A DNA stretch of 64,000 bases from Agarophyton chilense. Lineage: Eukaryota; Rhodophyta; Florideophyceae; Gracilariales; Gracilariaceae. Both the position numbers and the translations under genes were made by a program. Location: NCBI GenBank assembly GCA_030374765.1, contig JARGXX010000068.1, positions 4,092,001 to 4,156,000 of the forward strand. The letters run 5' to 3'. Under the pieces are notes generated by a model, which did not search any database, was not told the origin of the DNA, and saw only the letters and a program-made list of their open reading frames with translations. Shown here in pieces: positions 30,140 to 40,345 of the stretch (positions are counted from its first letter, which is position 1; each line of letters opens with the position of its first letter).

Positions 30140-30283
30140 AGGGTAGAGAGAGATATGAAAATGATGAAGTTAGGTTGGTTGGGGAGTGGCAACGGCAGTG
30201 AGAGATTGGGCATGGGGTGTAAACAGATGATTTTAATATTATAGTGTAGTAATATATGATTAGTGTTACATTCGGACGGGCGC

Positions 30284-31222
30284 TCACGGCTGCTTGCGGT
30301 GGATCTTGCGCGCGTGCCGCGTGAGGCTGCTGCGCTGGCCGAACGCGGCGCCGCAATGGCAGCGGAACGGGCGCAGCTTGTGGTGCACGGTGAGCACATG
30401 CGCCTCCAAGAAGCTCTTGCGCCCGAAGTGGTTACCGCACAGCTTGCACTCGAACGGACGAATCTTGGCGTGCACCATGCGCATGTGCCGGTTGCGATCG
30501 CTACCGCGCTTGAACCACGCGTCGCACTGCGGGCAGCCGTAAGCGCGCGCGCCTTTCACCGCTCTCGTTGTGCGTTTCACGCCCCCCCCCGTGCGCGACG
30601 ACGAGCAGCTACCGCTGCCGCCGCCGCCGCCGCTGCCGCCGCCGTCGCCGTCGCCGCCGCCGCCGCACGCGCTGCCGGACGACGACGACGTCACCATGGT
30701 GGTCGTCGCAGACGCGCGCGAGCAACTGCCGCGCGCCGCGTACGCGCCGTTGCCCGCCGTGGCGTGCACCGAGCGCCAGTGCATGTTGAGATGGCCCGGC
30801 TTGCGGAATAGCACGCCGCACACCTCACACGCGATGTTCATCGTTGCCTGCTGCGTCGTGGGCGTCGACGGCGCCACGCGCGCCGTCGGCGCCGTGCCCA
30901 CGTCCGTGGACAGCACCGTTTGCCAGAAGCGCGATGAGCTGCGCTGCGGCGCCGACACCGACGCCGACACCGACGCCGACGCCGACGCCGACGCTGCAGA
31001 CGATGACGGCGTCGCGGCTGGCGTCGCGGCCGAGGCCGCGGAGAGCGAGTGTGGCGAGGATGTGGGCGTCGTGCGCACGGCGTACGCGGCGTGACGCAGC
31101 GATAGCAGCGACGCGCACGCGGCGGGCACGGAGGAGGCGTCCATGCGCGCGGTGGACGCTAACGCGGGCGCGGCGTGCAGCGCAACTGTGGGCGACGCGA
31201 ACGCCAGCGACGACGGCTGCAT
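30284..31222 (-). CDS. C2H2 zinc-finger protein with four fingers
   Basis: A 312-aa probable DNA-binding regulator. The N-terminal 125 residues are Ala/Ser/Thr-rich. Finger 1 is at 132-153 (CEVCGVLF...HWRSVH), followed by a Gly/Ser-rich linker. Fingers 2-4 are at 230-251 (CPQC...HMRMVH), 259-280 (CKLC...HVLTVH) and 288-308 (CHC...HARKIH). Linkers between fingers 2-4 are of the KxRPF type typical of C2H2 arrays. Finger 4 has one residue between its two Cys instead of two. The protein ends right after it. The ATG at 31222 is the first in the frame. A repetitive Ala-Ser-Val stretch is encoded by GAC/GCC-type repeats (30949-31000). Targets cannot be inferred. Confidence 0.9.
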   Translation of the reverse strand: MQPSSLAFASPTVALHAAPALASTARMDASSVPAACASLLSLRHAAYAVRTTPTSSPHSLSAASAATPAATPSSSAASASASASVSASVSAPQRSSSRFWQTVLSTDVGTAPTARVAPSTPTTQQATMNIACEVCGVLFRKPGHLNMHWRSVHATAGNGAYAARGSCSRASATTTMVTSSSSGSACGGGGDGDGGGSGGGGGSGSCSSSRTGGGVKRTTRAVKGARAYGCPQCDAWFKRGSDRNRHMRMVHAKIRPFECKLCGNHFGRKSFLEAHVLTVHHKLRPFRCHCGAAFGQRSSLTRHARKIHRKQP

Positions 31223-31874
31223 AGCGCGCGAGCGGCGGGCGGGCGGGCGGGAGTGTAGCGGAGGAACGGCACCAACAGCAGCAGCAGATAGTGATGGCGG
31301 TGGCGATGGGGGAGCGGGGGAGGAGGGTTAGATGGCACAATGGGTGATGAGGGAGAAGCGCATGGATACACAGCGGCGACGCGACGGATGCGCGCGGGCG
31401 TCGCCCAAGAAGGCGTGGCGCGAAGGCGGCGGTACTCGCGCCACCGAACGCTGCGACGGTGAGCGCGCGGCGCCGACACACGTGTTGCGGCCGCGCACGG
31501 GCGCGCGCACGTGCTCGGTACGTCAGCGCGCGGCGCAGCACATTGCATCCACCGTCGTAAGTTGGCAGTCTACGCCCAGGTATACGTGCGAGCCGCGCTG
31601 CACCGCTGGCTGATTCTGTGCGCGCTGCCGCTGCGCCGGTACGTGCTCGCGCGCCACCAAAACGTCGCACCGTGCACCTCGCTTCTCGGCAAAATCTTTT
31701 TACGCCTCTCCCCCCTGCCCCCCTTCCCTCTTCGTGTCCCACTCCTCGTGTCTTTCATCCATACCGTCTACAGCCGCTGCTCCGCCGCCCCGTTGCTCCG
31801 CCACCTCCCGCCGCTCACCCTCCGCCGCTCATCCACCGTCGCTCACCCCCCCCGTCGCTCACCCCCCCCGTCGC
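31223..31874. other. Spacer between the C2H2 gene and NASP
   Basis: GC-rich, strongly pyrimidine-biased DNA. Frames on either strand are low complexity and I reject them. It should hold the C2H2 gene promoter and the NASP 3' end. Confidence 0.5.
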
Positions 31875-31882
31875 TCACCCCC
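31836..31882. repeat. Tandem 17-bp repeat over the NASP stop codon
   Basis: About three copies of CGTCGCTCACCCCCCCC. The last copy contains the NASP stop codon (TCA on the plus strand at 31875-31877). Confidence 0.7.
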
Positions 31883-33305
31883 GCCGCTCCCGCTTGGCGC
31901 CCGCAGCCGCTACCCCCTTTTCCACCTCGCGCTTTCGCTTCGGCACCAGCTTCACCACCTTCACAGCTGTCTCGCCGTTGCCCGCCGCCCCCGATGCCCC
32001 CCCGCCCGATCCTAACGATGCGCCGCCCAACCCCCCCGTCTCCCCATTTTGCTCCCCCTCAGCCGCAAACCCCCGCAGCTCGTCCTTCAGCTCCGCCACC
32101 AAGTCCGTATCCTTTGCTTCTCCTAAGCCCTCCAACTCCGTAATGCACTTGCGTAGCGCATTCCCCGCCACGCTCTTGTCCTCTCGCCGCATGGCCAGAT
32201 ACTGTTTGTGCAGGCACTCTGCACGATCGCGCCCGTCGCACAGTTCGCTGCCCTTGCCGAACTCTGCCCCGGCCTGACTCGCCTGATCCAGTGCAACAAG
32301 CAGCTCCCCCAGTGTGCGATGCGCCTCTGCAAGCCTCCTTTTCAGCCGCTCATTGCCGCTTTCAATCAGCTTCTCAAACGTCACTCGCGCAATCTCAAGC
32401 TGCGTCCATGTGATCTGCTCCTCCTCCTCCTCGTCCACAACATCTTCTTCCTCGTTGCCAATATCCTCCTCCGCGCCCTCCGCCTTCACTCCGCTCCCGA
32501 GCACGCCGCTGCCCATCGCCCGACGTATCACAAAACCTAACATCACCTGTCCATATGTCAGGCTCAGCTCTGCGTATGCCTCACCGGCCTGGTCCTTGTC
32601 TTCCGCGCTCTGTAGAGCTTTTACCAAATGTTCCGACGCAATCTGCAACGCCTCCTCGTCGGGCGCCCCGCGCACAATCTCTGTTGCTTGTGTGTACTGT
32701 TTGGCTACATCCTCGCTCACCGTCTTCGCAATCATCTTGCTGATTTCTTTCTCTTCTTTGGACAAAGTACCCTTCGCCACTGTTGCCCCCTTCTCCTTAC
32801 ACGTCTCCATCGGTACGCCTTGCGCCTGTTTCTGCCCGTCAGCCTCTCCATCATCCACTTTCGCAACCTTACTGGCCTCATCATCTTTTCGCACCTGTAA
32901 CTGATCGCCTTGCGCCAATTTTCCGGTTTCGCTTTCGACACTGTTCACGTTTGCCGTGTCTGCCTCATCTTTTGCATTGCTTGCCTTACCCTCAGTATTT
33001 GACGCATGCGCATGATCGCTGTCTGCTTCCTGGTGTGGGTCGGCGTCATTTTCCGTTGCAGGCGTTTTATGCACGTTCTCTCCACCACCGCTAGCGTGTT
33101 TCTCCTCAAATTTGGACGCGTTTCCAGTATCTTCATTCTCCGTTGTAGGCAATGCAGTGACGTCAACTTCCACAGTTGCGCCCTGAGCCACTGTCTCCGC
33201 CGGCAGCTTCACTTCAAGCTTTTGCAAGTCTTGTGCCAGTGATGCATTCACTGTGATCTTGATGGTCGTCGGTGCGTCGTTCGTGGTGGCGTCCGTGTCG
33301 TTCAT
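31875..33305 (-). CDS. NASP: NASP-type histone chaperone (SHNi-TPR family)
   Basis: A 476-aa acidic nuclear protein. It has a hydrophilic Glu/Asp/Lys-rich N-terminus (about 50-195). A first TPR (about 215-262, ASEHLVKALQSAED...AYAELSLTYG) is followed by the family's acidic insertion (277-297, EEEDVVDEEEEE). Further TPRs follow at about 300-372 (ARVTFEKLIES, AEAHRTLGELLVALD). The C-terminus is basic, with PKRKREVEK and KRERR as a probable nuclear signal. The TPR with an inserted acidic loop marks the NASP/Hif1/Sim3 family, which binds H3-H4. Fission-yeast Sim3 carries the centromeric histone. The ATG at 33305 is well placed. The gene faces the CENP-C-like gene across 605 bp. Confidence 0.88.
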   Translation of the reverse strand: MNDTDATTNDAPTTIKITVNASLAQDLQKLEVKLPAETVAQGATVEVDVTALPTTENEDTGNASKFEEKHASGGGENVHKTPATENDADPHQEADSDHAHASNTEGKASNAKDEADTANVNSVESETGKLAQGDQLQVRKDDEASKVAKVDDGEADGQKQAQGVPMETCKEKGATVAKGTLSKEEKEISKMIAKTVSEDVAKQYTQATEIVRGAPDEEALQIASEHLVKALQSAEDKDQAGEAYAELSLTYGQVMLGFVIRRAMGSGVLGSGVKAEGAEEDIGNEEEDVVDEEEEEQITWTQLEIARVTFEKLIESGNERLKRRLAEAHRTLGELLVALDQASQAGAEFGKGSELCDGRDRAECLHKQYLAMRREDKSVAGNALRKCITELEGLGEAKDTDLVAELKDELRGFAAEGEQNGETGGLGGASLGSGGGASGAAGNGETAVKVVKLVPKRKREVEKGVAAAGAKRERRG

Positions 33306-33910
33306 GATTAGTTAGAAATTGTAGCGTATGTATGTTTCTTTGGGCACGCGTAAGTGCTCTTTGCACTTGTTAAGACAATGGCAGATGCGAGGAAGACGTA
33401 GCCGCGTGCTTGTGTACAACCAACAAGCCTTCTGGGTGTGCTCGCGTCGCACCAAAGGCAAACTGGAGCGGTTCCGTTCCAGATGGCGGGAACAACCGAA
33501 ACCTTCGCTTTCATTTTTTGTAGCTGGCGCCGAAGCTTGCGCACAATTATTCATGCCCGGATGAATCAGAAATTGACGCGTCGCACACATGGTCAAGCGA
33601 TCAAAAGCCTCTCCGGCGCGAGTCGGCGCGCACAGGCCACTGTGTGGTGCTTACAGTAGGTAAAAAACTGACTTTTTCAAAATTATTCTCCCAAAATGGG
33701 TTGATTTCGTTTCATTGCAGGCCGAAGATATTTGAATTTTGAAATGCGCCCTCCTACTCGAAACGCAAAGCGAAAGCAGCCGAAGCTCATCATTCAAACC
33801 TCAGATACCGCGCGTCAAAGTGCTCTCTCCTCACAGAGCATATCACCATGCTCTTGTAAAGACCTCACCCATTCGTAATCCTTTCCTCGTCACAATCTTC
33901 CGCCATTACC
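33306..33910. promoter_or_regulatory. Shared upstream region of the NASP and CENP-C-like genes
   Basis: 605 bases between two divergent start codons with no supported gene. Both promoters must lie here. A probable 5' UTR intron of the plus-strand gene occupies 33660-33720. Confidence 0.6.
33660..33720 (+). other. Possible 5' UTR intron of the CENP-C-like gene
   Basis: GTAAAAAACTG ... TTTCATTGCAG gives a 61-bp GT-AG intron of the size seen in other genes here, about 190 bases before the ATG at 33911. Confidence 0.35.
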
Positions 33911-36900
33911 ATGGAGCCGAACGATGCTCCTTTGGACATGAAGTCCCAATCCCTCCCGTCCGCCACTGTGGCGCTTCAACCAGCGCTTTTTGTGCATCCT
34001 CCCGCCGCCGACGACTTCAACTTAACCGCGCTTGACAACCTCCCGAGAAATGTAGCGGGATTGCAAAGCTATTCAGACTTCGTCAAGGCCGCATGCAAAT
34101 CGTTACCCGCCGGTAACATTGCCCATCAACCCGACGACGATCGAAACAAATCAATCTGCATCCGCGGGCACCCGTTTCGGTTTGTGGGCGTTCCCATTTG
34201 TGATTCCGAATGTTCGTATCAATCGGATATCACGATATCCTCGGGTCAAGGCGCCGAAGAATCACTTGGACCCGACGAAGCGCCAATCTCCGCACCAGTA
34301 CCAGCATGGACTCCTACCGCAAGCCCGGCAAAGAGCATACTGCGTCGCTCATCTCACGCCCCTTTGCCACCATCGCAACCGTCCCCAAAGCCGCTTGTAT
34401 TTGACTATGCGTCATCGGCTTCCCCAGCGTCGCGAAGAATGTCCTCGGTTTCTTTATGTGCATCTTCCAAACGCGCTTCTGCGCAAAAGAGAAGGTTGTC
34501 CTTTGACACTGGCGTTCAAGTTCAAGAGCCCGTAGAAACGACTGAAGCCGAGTACAGGAAAGCAAGCGTTTCTGCACGAAAGATTCGAAGCCGACGCAGC
34601 AGTATGTCTTCCAGAAGACTCAGTTCGACCTCTACTTGTCGCCCTGCGACATATGCCGGTTTTGAGCCCTCTGGCCTCACTGACGCAGGGGCGCTCCTCT
34701 GTGAGACAAACGGACGCAAGTTTCTGCTTGTCGTCGATGATGTTGAGCCCGAGGAACAAGTAGGGACCCAATGTCAACCTCTCGATATCGACGTGGAAAT
34801 GGATCTTCTCTTCGAGAAAATGGATGAAGCAGAAGATGATGATGAAAGTATAATGGAAGTAGAACATATGCGATCCGCAGCAGTACCACCAGGTTCCCAA
34901 TATGTCGGACATGGGGACCTCGTCAGCATTAAGACCGTTGCTGAAGGTGTGCAGTCACACGTGGCCCCTAACTTCACCCCCCTTATATCCCTCACAGATC
35001 TTCCTTCTACCCCAGGACCGTACTCAAACCGTAGTGCTCGTTGCAGCAACGCTCCCAGTGAACCCCGAGCTATAGCTTCCCAAATCCATACAGAATCCGG
35101 CACCTGTCCAATTCAGCCTCTTACTCAGAATTCTTTAGGGACACCCTCGAAGTCTGTGGGAACAAACTCTCTTTCCACAGTGAAAGAGGATAATGTGGAT
35201 AGGGAAAGTATCAAGGGTACTCCGCCCCCTGCTTCTCCTACATGCCAATCAGATCTGAATGAACAAAATGAATCTGTGAATGATGAAAGCATGGAGCATG
35301 AGACGGAAAGCGACCACTGCGCTTCGCAACGAAAATACGATTTACAAAATGAGTCCCTAGATCACAAAATGGCCAATACTTCTCAGGGCGAAGAACAGGC
35401 CGATGACGCAGTCACAACAGGCAAGGATCTTGAGAACGAAGAAGAAATTGTTGCCACAACGGCGCATGCTACGCGTACCCGCTCGTCCCATAAGCGACCT
35501 CCCGTCGCTAGGTTAATTTCTGCAACTCCTTCGAAAAGTATCGGTATCGTAGAGGTCCCTGACACCTCTGTGGATAGTAACCACGCCTCGATTCCTGATA
35601 TTCAGAAGGACGTTCTTGTGGAAATTTTACAGGAATCTGAGCATCCTGAGTCTGAGGTCTTTGATTCCACGCCAATCAACCTTGATCAGCCCCCGCCGGA
35701 AGCACATCCAGTCGATAATTCTGACAATAGCGACGCACAGGTAGAGAAGCAGAAAGTTGCAGAGCCTGTATCTGCCCCAGAAAACGACCCAGCTGAGGTT
35801 TTGGTTGAAACAACAGAAGTTGCCGATTCTGTTGCGGTTCAGTTACCTGCGTCGTCTGGCGACAAGAGTGATTCCTCAACGCAAGCTACAGTGCCCTCCT
35901 CAGGAGTGGGGAATGCGGAGTTCGTGACGCAAGAATGGGCGGCTATTTCAATCACTCCTGCATCAAGTCATGTGAAGAATGACGGTGAGTATCGAAGTGA
36001 GAAGTCACCAAAAACTGCCCCTGCACATCACGGAACTGAAGGAGATCTCAGAGCTCATGAGGCATCCAACATGAGGGGTGCCGGTATTCGTCTCTGCACC
36101 AACGTCTCTCAGATAAATATCGAGCCAAAGGTAACAGCGTATCAGCTAGCAGTGCTCCAGACATTGACCCCCAATACAAAAACAGCATTGGCGAAGATCC
36201 GAGGAAACAAGGGCCCGTTCGTCGTGGAAGGGGTAAGAGTTTCTCCGGTAAATAGTGCTGCCACACATCGCCAAAGGACAAAGGTTGTCTCGGAAGTTGT
36301 CAGGAATGTTCAAAATCACGAACGAGGGACATCAATTTCCCGTTCCGCTCGAGATCACAATTCAAGCAGGGCAGAACCCCATTTGCAGCTTGAGCAATCT
36401 TCTGCACATTCCAAGTCAAAAGAAAATGCCAATGATTTGGAAAACAAGCAACGTTTGCCACATGGAAGACTAGAGGCAGAAACAAAGGACCGATCTATTC
36501 AAGTGTCCGGGGTTCACTGCTCGCTCGATGTGCCAAGCGGGCGACTACAGAATTGCTGCACTGCTGATAATAATTTGCTTGCATCCCCGGAGCCGCGACA
36601 GCCGGAGATGCTCATGAGAGCTTCTATCGATAACGTCCCGGGAACCCCAATCGAGTTTAAGAAGTCGCAAATGAAACTGGGTGGTGTGGAGGAACTATTC
36701 GACCACGCTGATCAACTGCAAGACATAAAGCTTGCTTCAAGCGTGGACTTCGCCGGGCTTATTTCTCCGGCACCGCTTGCGCGACAAATGGTTTTGGACA
36801 AAAAAGAATTCGCAAACATAGACGCCGAAGACAGCGACGGCAATCTGGAGGCTGTTTCTGTGAGAAGAATGACAACGCGCTCCACTTCCCGGAGCACTGC

Positions 36901-37723
36901 AAGACGAACCACATCATCGAGAAAGACCAAGTCTGTTGAACAGAATCAATCTGTGAAAAATGATAATGAGAGCAAACACGAGGAGGAGATAGGGAAGGAT
37001 TCTTTGGCCGCTGAGTTCCCTCCAACACAGCACACACGTAAAAGTGGTGAAGCTGATTTTGTTGCCCACTGTGAGCAGAACATTGATGAATGTGATGGCC
37101 CAGAAGACTTTGAAGACCACGGTGATGAAGACTTCGACAACGATCACCACGGGTGTTTTGAGCAAGAAGATGATCTTGAAGACGGCAACTTGGAAATCAG
37201 TGGCGTCGAAGCACCTGTGGAACCACTGAAAGAGCGTTCGAAAAAGTTATCGGTATCCAGCTCTCGAAAGCGACATGCCCAAGGTGATATTTTGAGTTCG
37301 GAAACCATGTATGAACCTCTGAAGCATAGCAACTGCAAGGAAGATGATTCCCAAGTACAGCCCTCGCCCTCGTCGCCACCTCCAACTGAGATGCCCAGTT
37401 CTGAGACCAGTTCTCCTGTTATTCGTAGAAATCCGAACAGGGCCTCTAAGAGGAAGAAGGTCTCCAGAAAGGCACAGGCATCAAAGGACAAGAAAAAGCG
37501 TCAATGGCGAGAGCTAGCCCATCTCCCAGTCGATGATGTCCGAATAGAGGAAGGCGCAGGCCCAAGGAGAAGCAAGAGACAAAGATTTCCACGGCTCAAA
37601 TATTGGAAGAACGAAGTTGTGAGCTATGAGCGTCGTACGAGTCAGATCATGCCTACTGTGGCCGAAGTTCTTGTAGACGTTGGGGAGACAGATAGTGAAG
37701 AAGCGTGGATGCCAAGATGGTAG
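33911..37723 (+). CDS. CENP-C-like kinetochore protein (C-terminal CENP-C motif, no cupin)
   Basis: A 1270-aa, mostly disordered, Ser/Glu-rich protein in a single exon. Residues 1219-1239 read RRSKRQRFPR then LKYWKNEVVSY. The spacing RR-S-x-R...YW-x-x-E...Y equals the CENP-C motif of plants and animals, which binds CENP-A nucleosomes. Only about 30 residues follow, so the usual C-terminal cupin dimerisation domain is missing. Other visible marks are repeated TPSKS/SPAKS sites (SASPAKSI, LGTPSKSVG, SATPSKSIG), a basic RKIRSRRSSMSSRR patch near 220, acidic stretches near 1060-1100 and a KRKKVSRKAQ nuclear signal just before the motif. A KNL2-type protein carrying a CENPC-k motif is the main alternative, but I see no SANTA domain. 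It is divergent from NASP. Confidence 0.78.
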   Translation: MEPNDAPLDMKSQSLPSATVALQPALFVHPPAADDFNLTALDNLPRNVAGLQSYSDFVKAACKSLPAGNIAHQPDDDRNKSICIRGHPFRFVGVPICDSECSYQSDITISSGQGAEESLGPDEAPISAPVPAWTPTASPAKSILRRSSHAPLPPSQPSPKPLVFDYASSASPASRRMSSVSLCASSKRASAQKRRLSFDTGVQVQEPVETTEAEYRKASVSARKIRSRRSSMSSRRLSSTSTCRPATYAGFEPSGLTDAGALLCETNGRKFLLVVDDVEPEEQVGTQCQPLDIDVEMDLLFEKMDEAEDDDESIMEVEHMRSAAVPPGSQYVGHGDLVSIKTVAEGVQSHVAPNFTPLISLTDLPSTPGPYSNRSARCSNAPSEPRAIASQIHTESGTCPIQPLTQNSLGTPSKSVGTNSLSTVKEDNVDRESIKGTPPPASPTCQSDLNEQNESVNDESMEHETESDHCASQRKYDLQNESLDHKMANTSQGEEQADDAVTTGKDLENEEEIVATTAHATRTRSSHKRPPVARLISATPSKSIGIVEVPDTSVDSNHASIPDIQKDVLVEILQESEHPESEVFDSTPINLDQPPPEAHPVDNSDNSDAQVEKQKVAEPVSAPENDPAEVLVETTEVADSVAVQLPASSGDKSDSSTQATVPSSGVGNAEFVTQEWAAISITPASSHVKNDGEYRSEKSPKTAPAHHGTEGDLRAHEASNMRGAGIRLCTNVSQINIEPKVTAYQLAVLQTLTPNTKTALAKIRGNKGPFVVEGVRVSPVNSAATHRQRTKVVSEVVRNVQNHERGTSISRSARDHNSSRAEPHLQLEQSSAHSKSKENANDLENKQRLPHGRLEAETKDRSIQVSGVHCSLDVPSGRLQNCCTADNNLLASPEPRQPEMLMRASIDNVPGTPIEFKKSQMKLGGVEELFDHADQLQDIKLASSVDFAGLISPAPLARQMVLDKKEFANIDAEDSDGNLEAVSVRRMTTRSTSRSTARRTTSSRKTKSVEQNQSVKNDNESKHEEEIGKDSLAAEFPPTQHTRKSGEADFVAHCEQNIDECDGPEDFEDHGDEDFDNDHHGCFEQEDDLEDGNLEISGVEAPVEPLKERSKKLSVSSSRKRHAQGDILSSETMYEPLKHSNCKEDDSQVQPSPSSPPPTEMPSSETSSPVIRRNPNRASKRKKVSRKAQASKDKKKRQWRELAHLPVDDVRIEEGAGPRRSKRQRFPRLKYWKNEVVSYERRTSQIMPTVAEVLVDVGETDSEEAWMPRW

Positions 37724-38785
37724 TTTTGTCTACGCCACGGCTCACGATAGGTACGAAGATTATCACTGAAATCGCTTGATCTGTTTACGAGTTTTTCTGC
37801 TACACGCATCGCTGCAAATAGGATGGAAGGTATTAGATTTCCCATTTGTTTGAAGAAATCCCCACGTCTTACGGTACATTGCAAAGCACCTTCCGGCGAA
37901 TACCGATAAATCTTAAAGCCGTTGCGATGCATACAAGTAAAGCCTACAATTACTACGATGCAATATTGCCCCAAACGCGTTTAGAGATACATTGTGCGCT
38001 TTGAAATCAGACAGACCTATACTTCGGGTCATAACATTTCGATAGGTCAATGATTCGGGGCTTAGAGCTTTGCCAACAAAAAGTGCGCAGTATGGCATAT
38101 TTGTTCAGCCTCTAATGGAATTCCATGGACAAGGGCATGAAACGCTGAAATCGATAATCTAAAGTAACAGCTACGTCAGTACTTAAATTGCATCTTCGTC
38201 GAACCTATAGTAATAAACGACTGGCTTCTCTTGACATTAATCGTGTTTCAAAGAGGTACCATGAAACCCCAGCGTTTCGTTCAGCCATGAGAAAAAACCG
38301 ATGTTCGTGTACAGAGGTAGTTGGGATCTCGACCTTGAAGAAGAACGACTCTTTTTTTCATCGTAATCGAAGGCAGTAGTTATGCAGACTCATTTCACCC
38401 TTCCTGGCTGTCGATGGGCTTTAAATGACATTTGTCAGTAGTGTGAACATGGAACACTTTAAAAGACCCGGAGAGGTTGAGGACAAGAACAATTGCTAGC
38501 TAGAGCAGTCTTGCTAGCAATCTTCTACTGGATTGCTTCTGTAGCTGGAAAAACACTTCGCGCATGACAGCGAATGGCGCTTCGCTTACCACCTCTTGCT
38601 CAATCAATTTTGAAATTTTAGCTGTTCTGATTGGCTTCTGTCCGGAATCAACTCTGCGTCAAAGAAATCGCTCTGCAATCATCAGGCTTAGGACCATTGC
38701 GTTCTGACGGAGAATAGCTCCGTCGTCCTCCTCGTGTATACCGGTTGTCGACCGGGGCCTGTTAGTTGTTAGACCTTCAACCAGT
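37724..38785. other. 1-kb spacer
   Basis: No gene can be supported; only short frames of 60-110 codons without a domain. It contains the CENP-C-like 3' end and the DnaJ promoter. Nothing else recognisable. Confidence 0.5.
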
Positions 38786-40074
38786 ATGCGCAACGATTGT
38801 CAGAGAAACCGCTCTCCTCGCAGCTCTAGGAAACGCCCCCGTTCTCACACCAATGTCCATCCTTTTCTGTTCGTCATATTGTTCATAGTTCTGTTATGTT
38901 TTGCAACTCGAGCATATGCAGGGAGAGACTACTACGACATTCTGGGCGTTGCCCGTGACGCAGATTCTGCTACCATTAAGCGGGCATTCAGAAAGCTTGC
39001 CGTGAAATACCATCCAGGTACGTTTCTACTATTTGAAACTAAGCACTCGTAGCACATACTGACAACCTCTCAGACAAGAATCCTGGCGATAAATCAGCTC
39101 AGAAGAAATATGTTGAGCTCAACAACGCGTATGAAGTATTGTCTGATGATAACAAACGCCAAAAGTACGATATGTTTGGTGAAGATGGTATCAACAATGC
39201 GATGGCAGATGATGATGATGACTTTGATCCGTTTGGCGGTAGCTTCTTCGGTGGGTTTGGTGGGTTTGGTGGTAGAAGGCGCCAACGGGAAGAACCTACT
39301 GTCCCAGATGTGACCATTCCAGTTACTGTTCCCTTGGAAACGTTGTACAATGGGGGCATTATGGAAGTAACACATAAGAAGAGAGTCATTTGCAGTTCCT
39401 GGTCAGATTGTGAAAAGAAGTGTTCACGCTGTGGTGGAAGAGGTGTAGTCATCCAAACAAAAAGAATTGGTCCAGGTTTCGTTCAACAGATCCAAACCCA
39501 TTGCCCGGTTTGTGGAGGCACCGGAAAGATTGGTAATCCGAATTGCAAGTCCTGTCCCGGCGGCCAATTTGAAGAAGTTGAGAAAATGCTTCTCGTCGAT
39601 GTGGAGAAGGGAATGCGTGACGGGCAACATATCGTGTTTGAGAATGAGACCGACGAAATTCCAGACCACCGAACCGGTAATGTCCGCTTCGAGATAGACA
39701 CCATGAAGCATGATCGCTTCGTCCGGATCGGGAATGATTTGCATTATCGCCTTCAGATCACGCTCTCAGAGGCTCTGGTTGGTGTTAGTCGACAGGTGCG
39801 ACAATTAGATGGTCGTCTCGTTGCAATCAAAACTGGGAAGGTGATGAAACCAGGGGAGAAGATTGTCATCGAAAAAGAAGGTATACCGGACTACCACAGT
39901 GGTCATAAAGGGAACATGATAGTCGAATTTTGGGTAGATTTTCCAGACTCTCTCACAGAAGAACAGAAGAAGGCTGCCATTGATCTTCACGGTAAACTTC
40001 CATCCTTGGACGAGACTGGTGATGGAACTACGAAGAGAAGGATTGCGATGGACGATAGAAAGGATGAACTGTAG
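38786..40074 (+). CDS. ER-luminal DnaJ co-chaperone (ERdj3/Scj1-like), one intron
   Basis: Exons 38786-39017 and 39074-40074 give 410 aa; the 56-bp GT-AG intron splits the Asp codon of the HPD motif. The N-terminus is basic, then a hydrophobic segment ([19 protein letters not shown]) serves as signal peptide or anchor. The J domain (about 48-112, YYDILGV...HPDKNPG...YDMFGEDG) recruits BiP/Hsp70. A Gly/Phe region ([14 protein letters not shown]) follows. Then come a Cys-rich part with [16 protein letters not shown] and CKSCPGG, and the C-terminal substrate-binding domains. The chain ends KDEL, the ER-retrieval signal, so the protein works in the ER lumen in folding. Splice sites are by inspection but restore the HPD motif exactly. 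Confidence 0.95.
39018..39073 (+). other. Intron of the DnaJ gene
   Basis: 56 bp, GTACGT ... CTCAG. Removing it joins G to AC as the Asp codon of HPD and keeps the frame to the KDEL stop. Confidence 0.93.
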
Positions 40075-40345
40075 ATTTCACTTTACTAATATCCCTAATT
40101 GGTTTGAACCTAGTGTCCTCGTTGAATTGATCCTTAAGTGCTTGTTCTTACAAGCAGCCAGTTGAGAGCATGGCTACGGTCTTATCTGGAAATATCGAAA
40201 TTAATACCTTCTTAGCTTAATGCGCTATGTCTATCATGGCCGGCTAAGATTCACTTGGCTGTAAGGTTTCATGAGGAAACATAGCTATATCGTGCTTTCG
40301 AACGGGCCAAGAACGCAGGAGTTCTGTTCTATCCTGTTCCTATCG

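Noticed and set aside
30825-32277. Long frames on both strands around the C2H2 and NASP genes (up to 305 codons)
   Set aside because: They are GC-rich shadow frames with Arg/Ala or Pro/Ser-only composition opposite or between well-supported genes.
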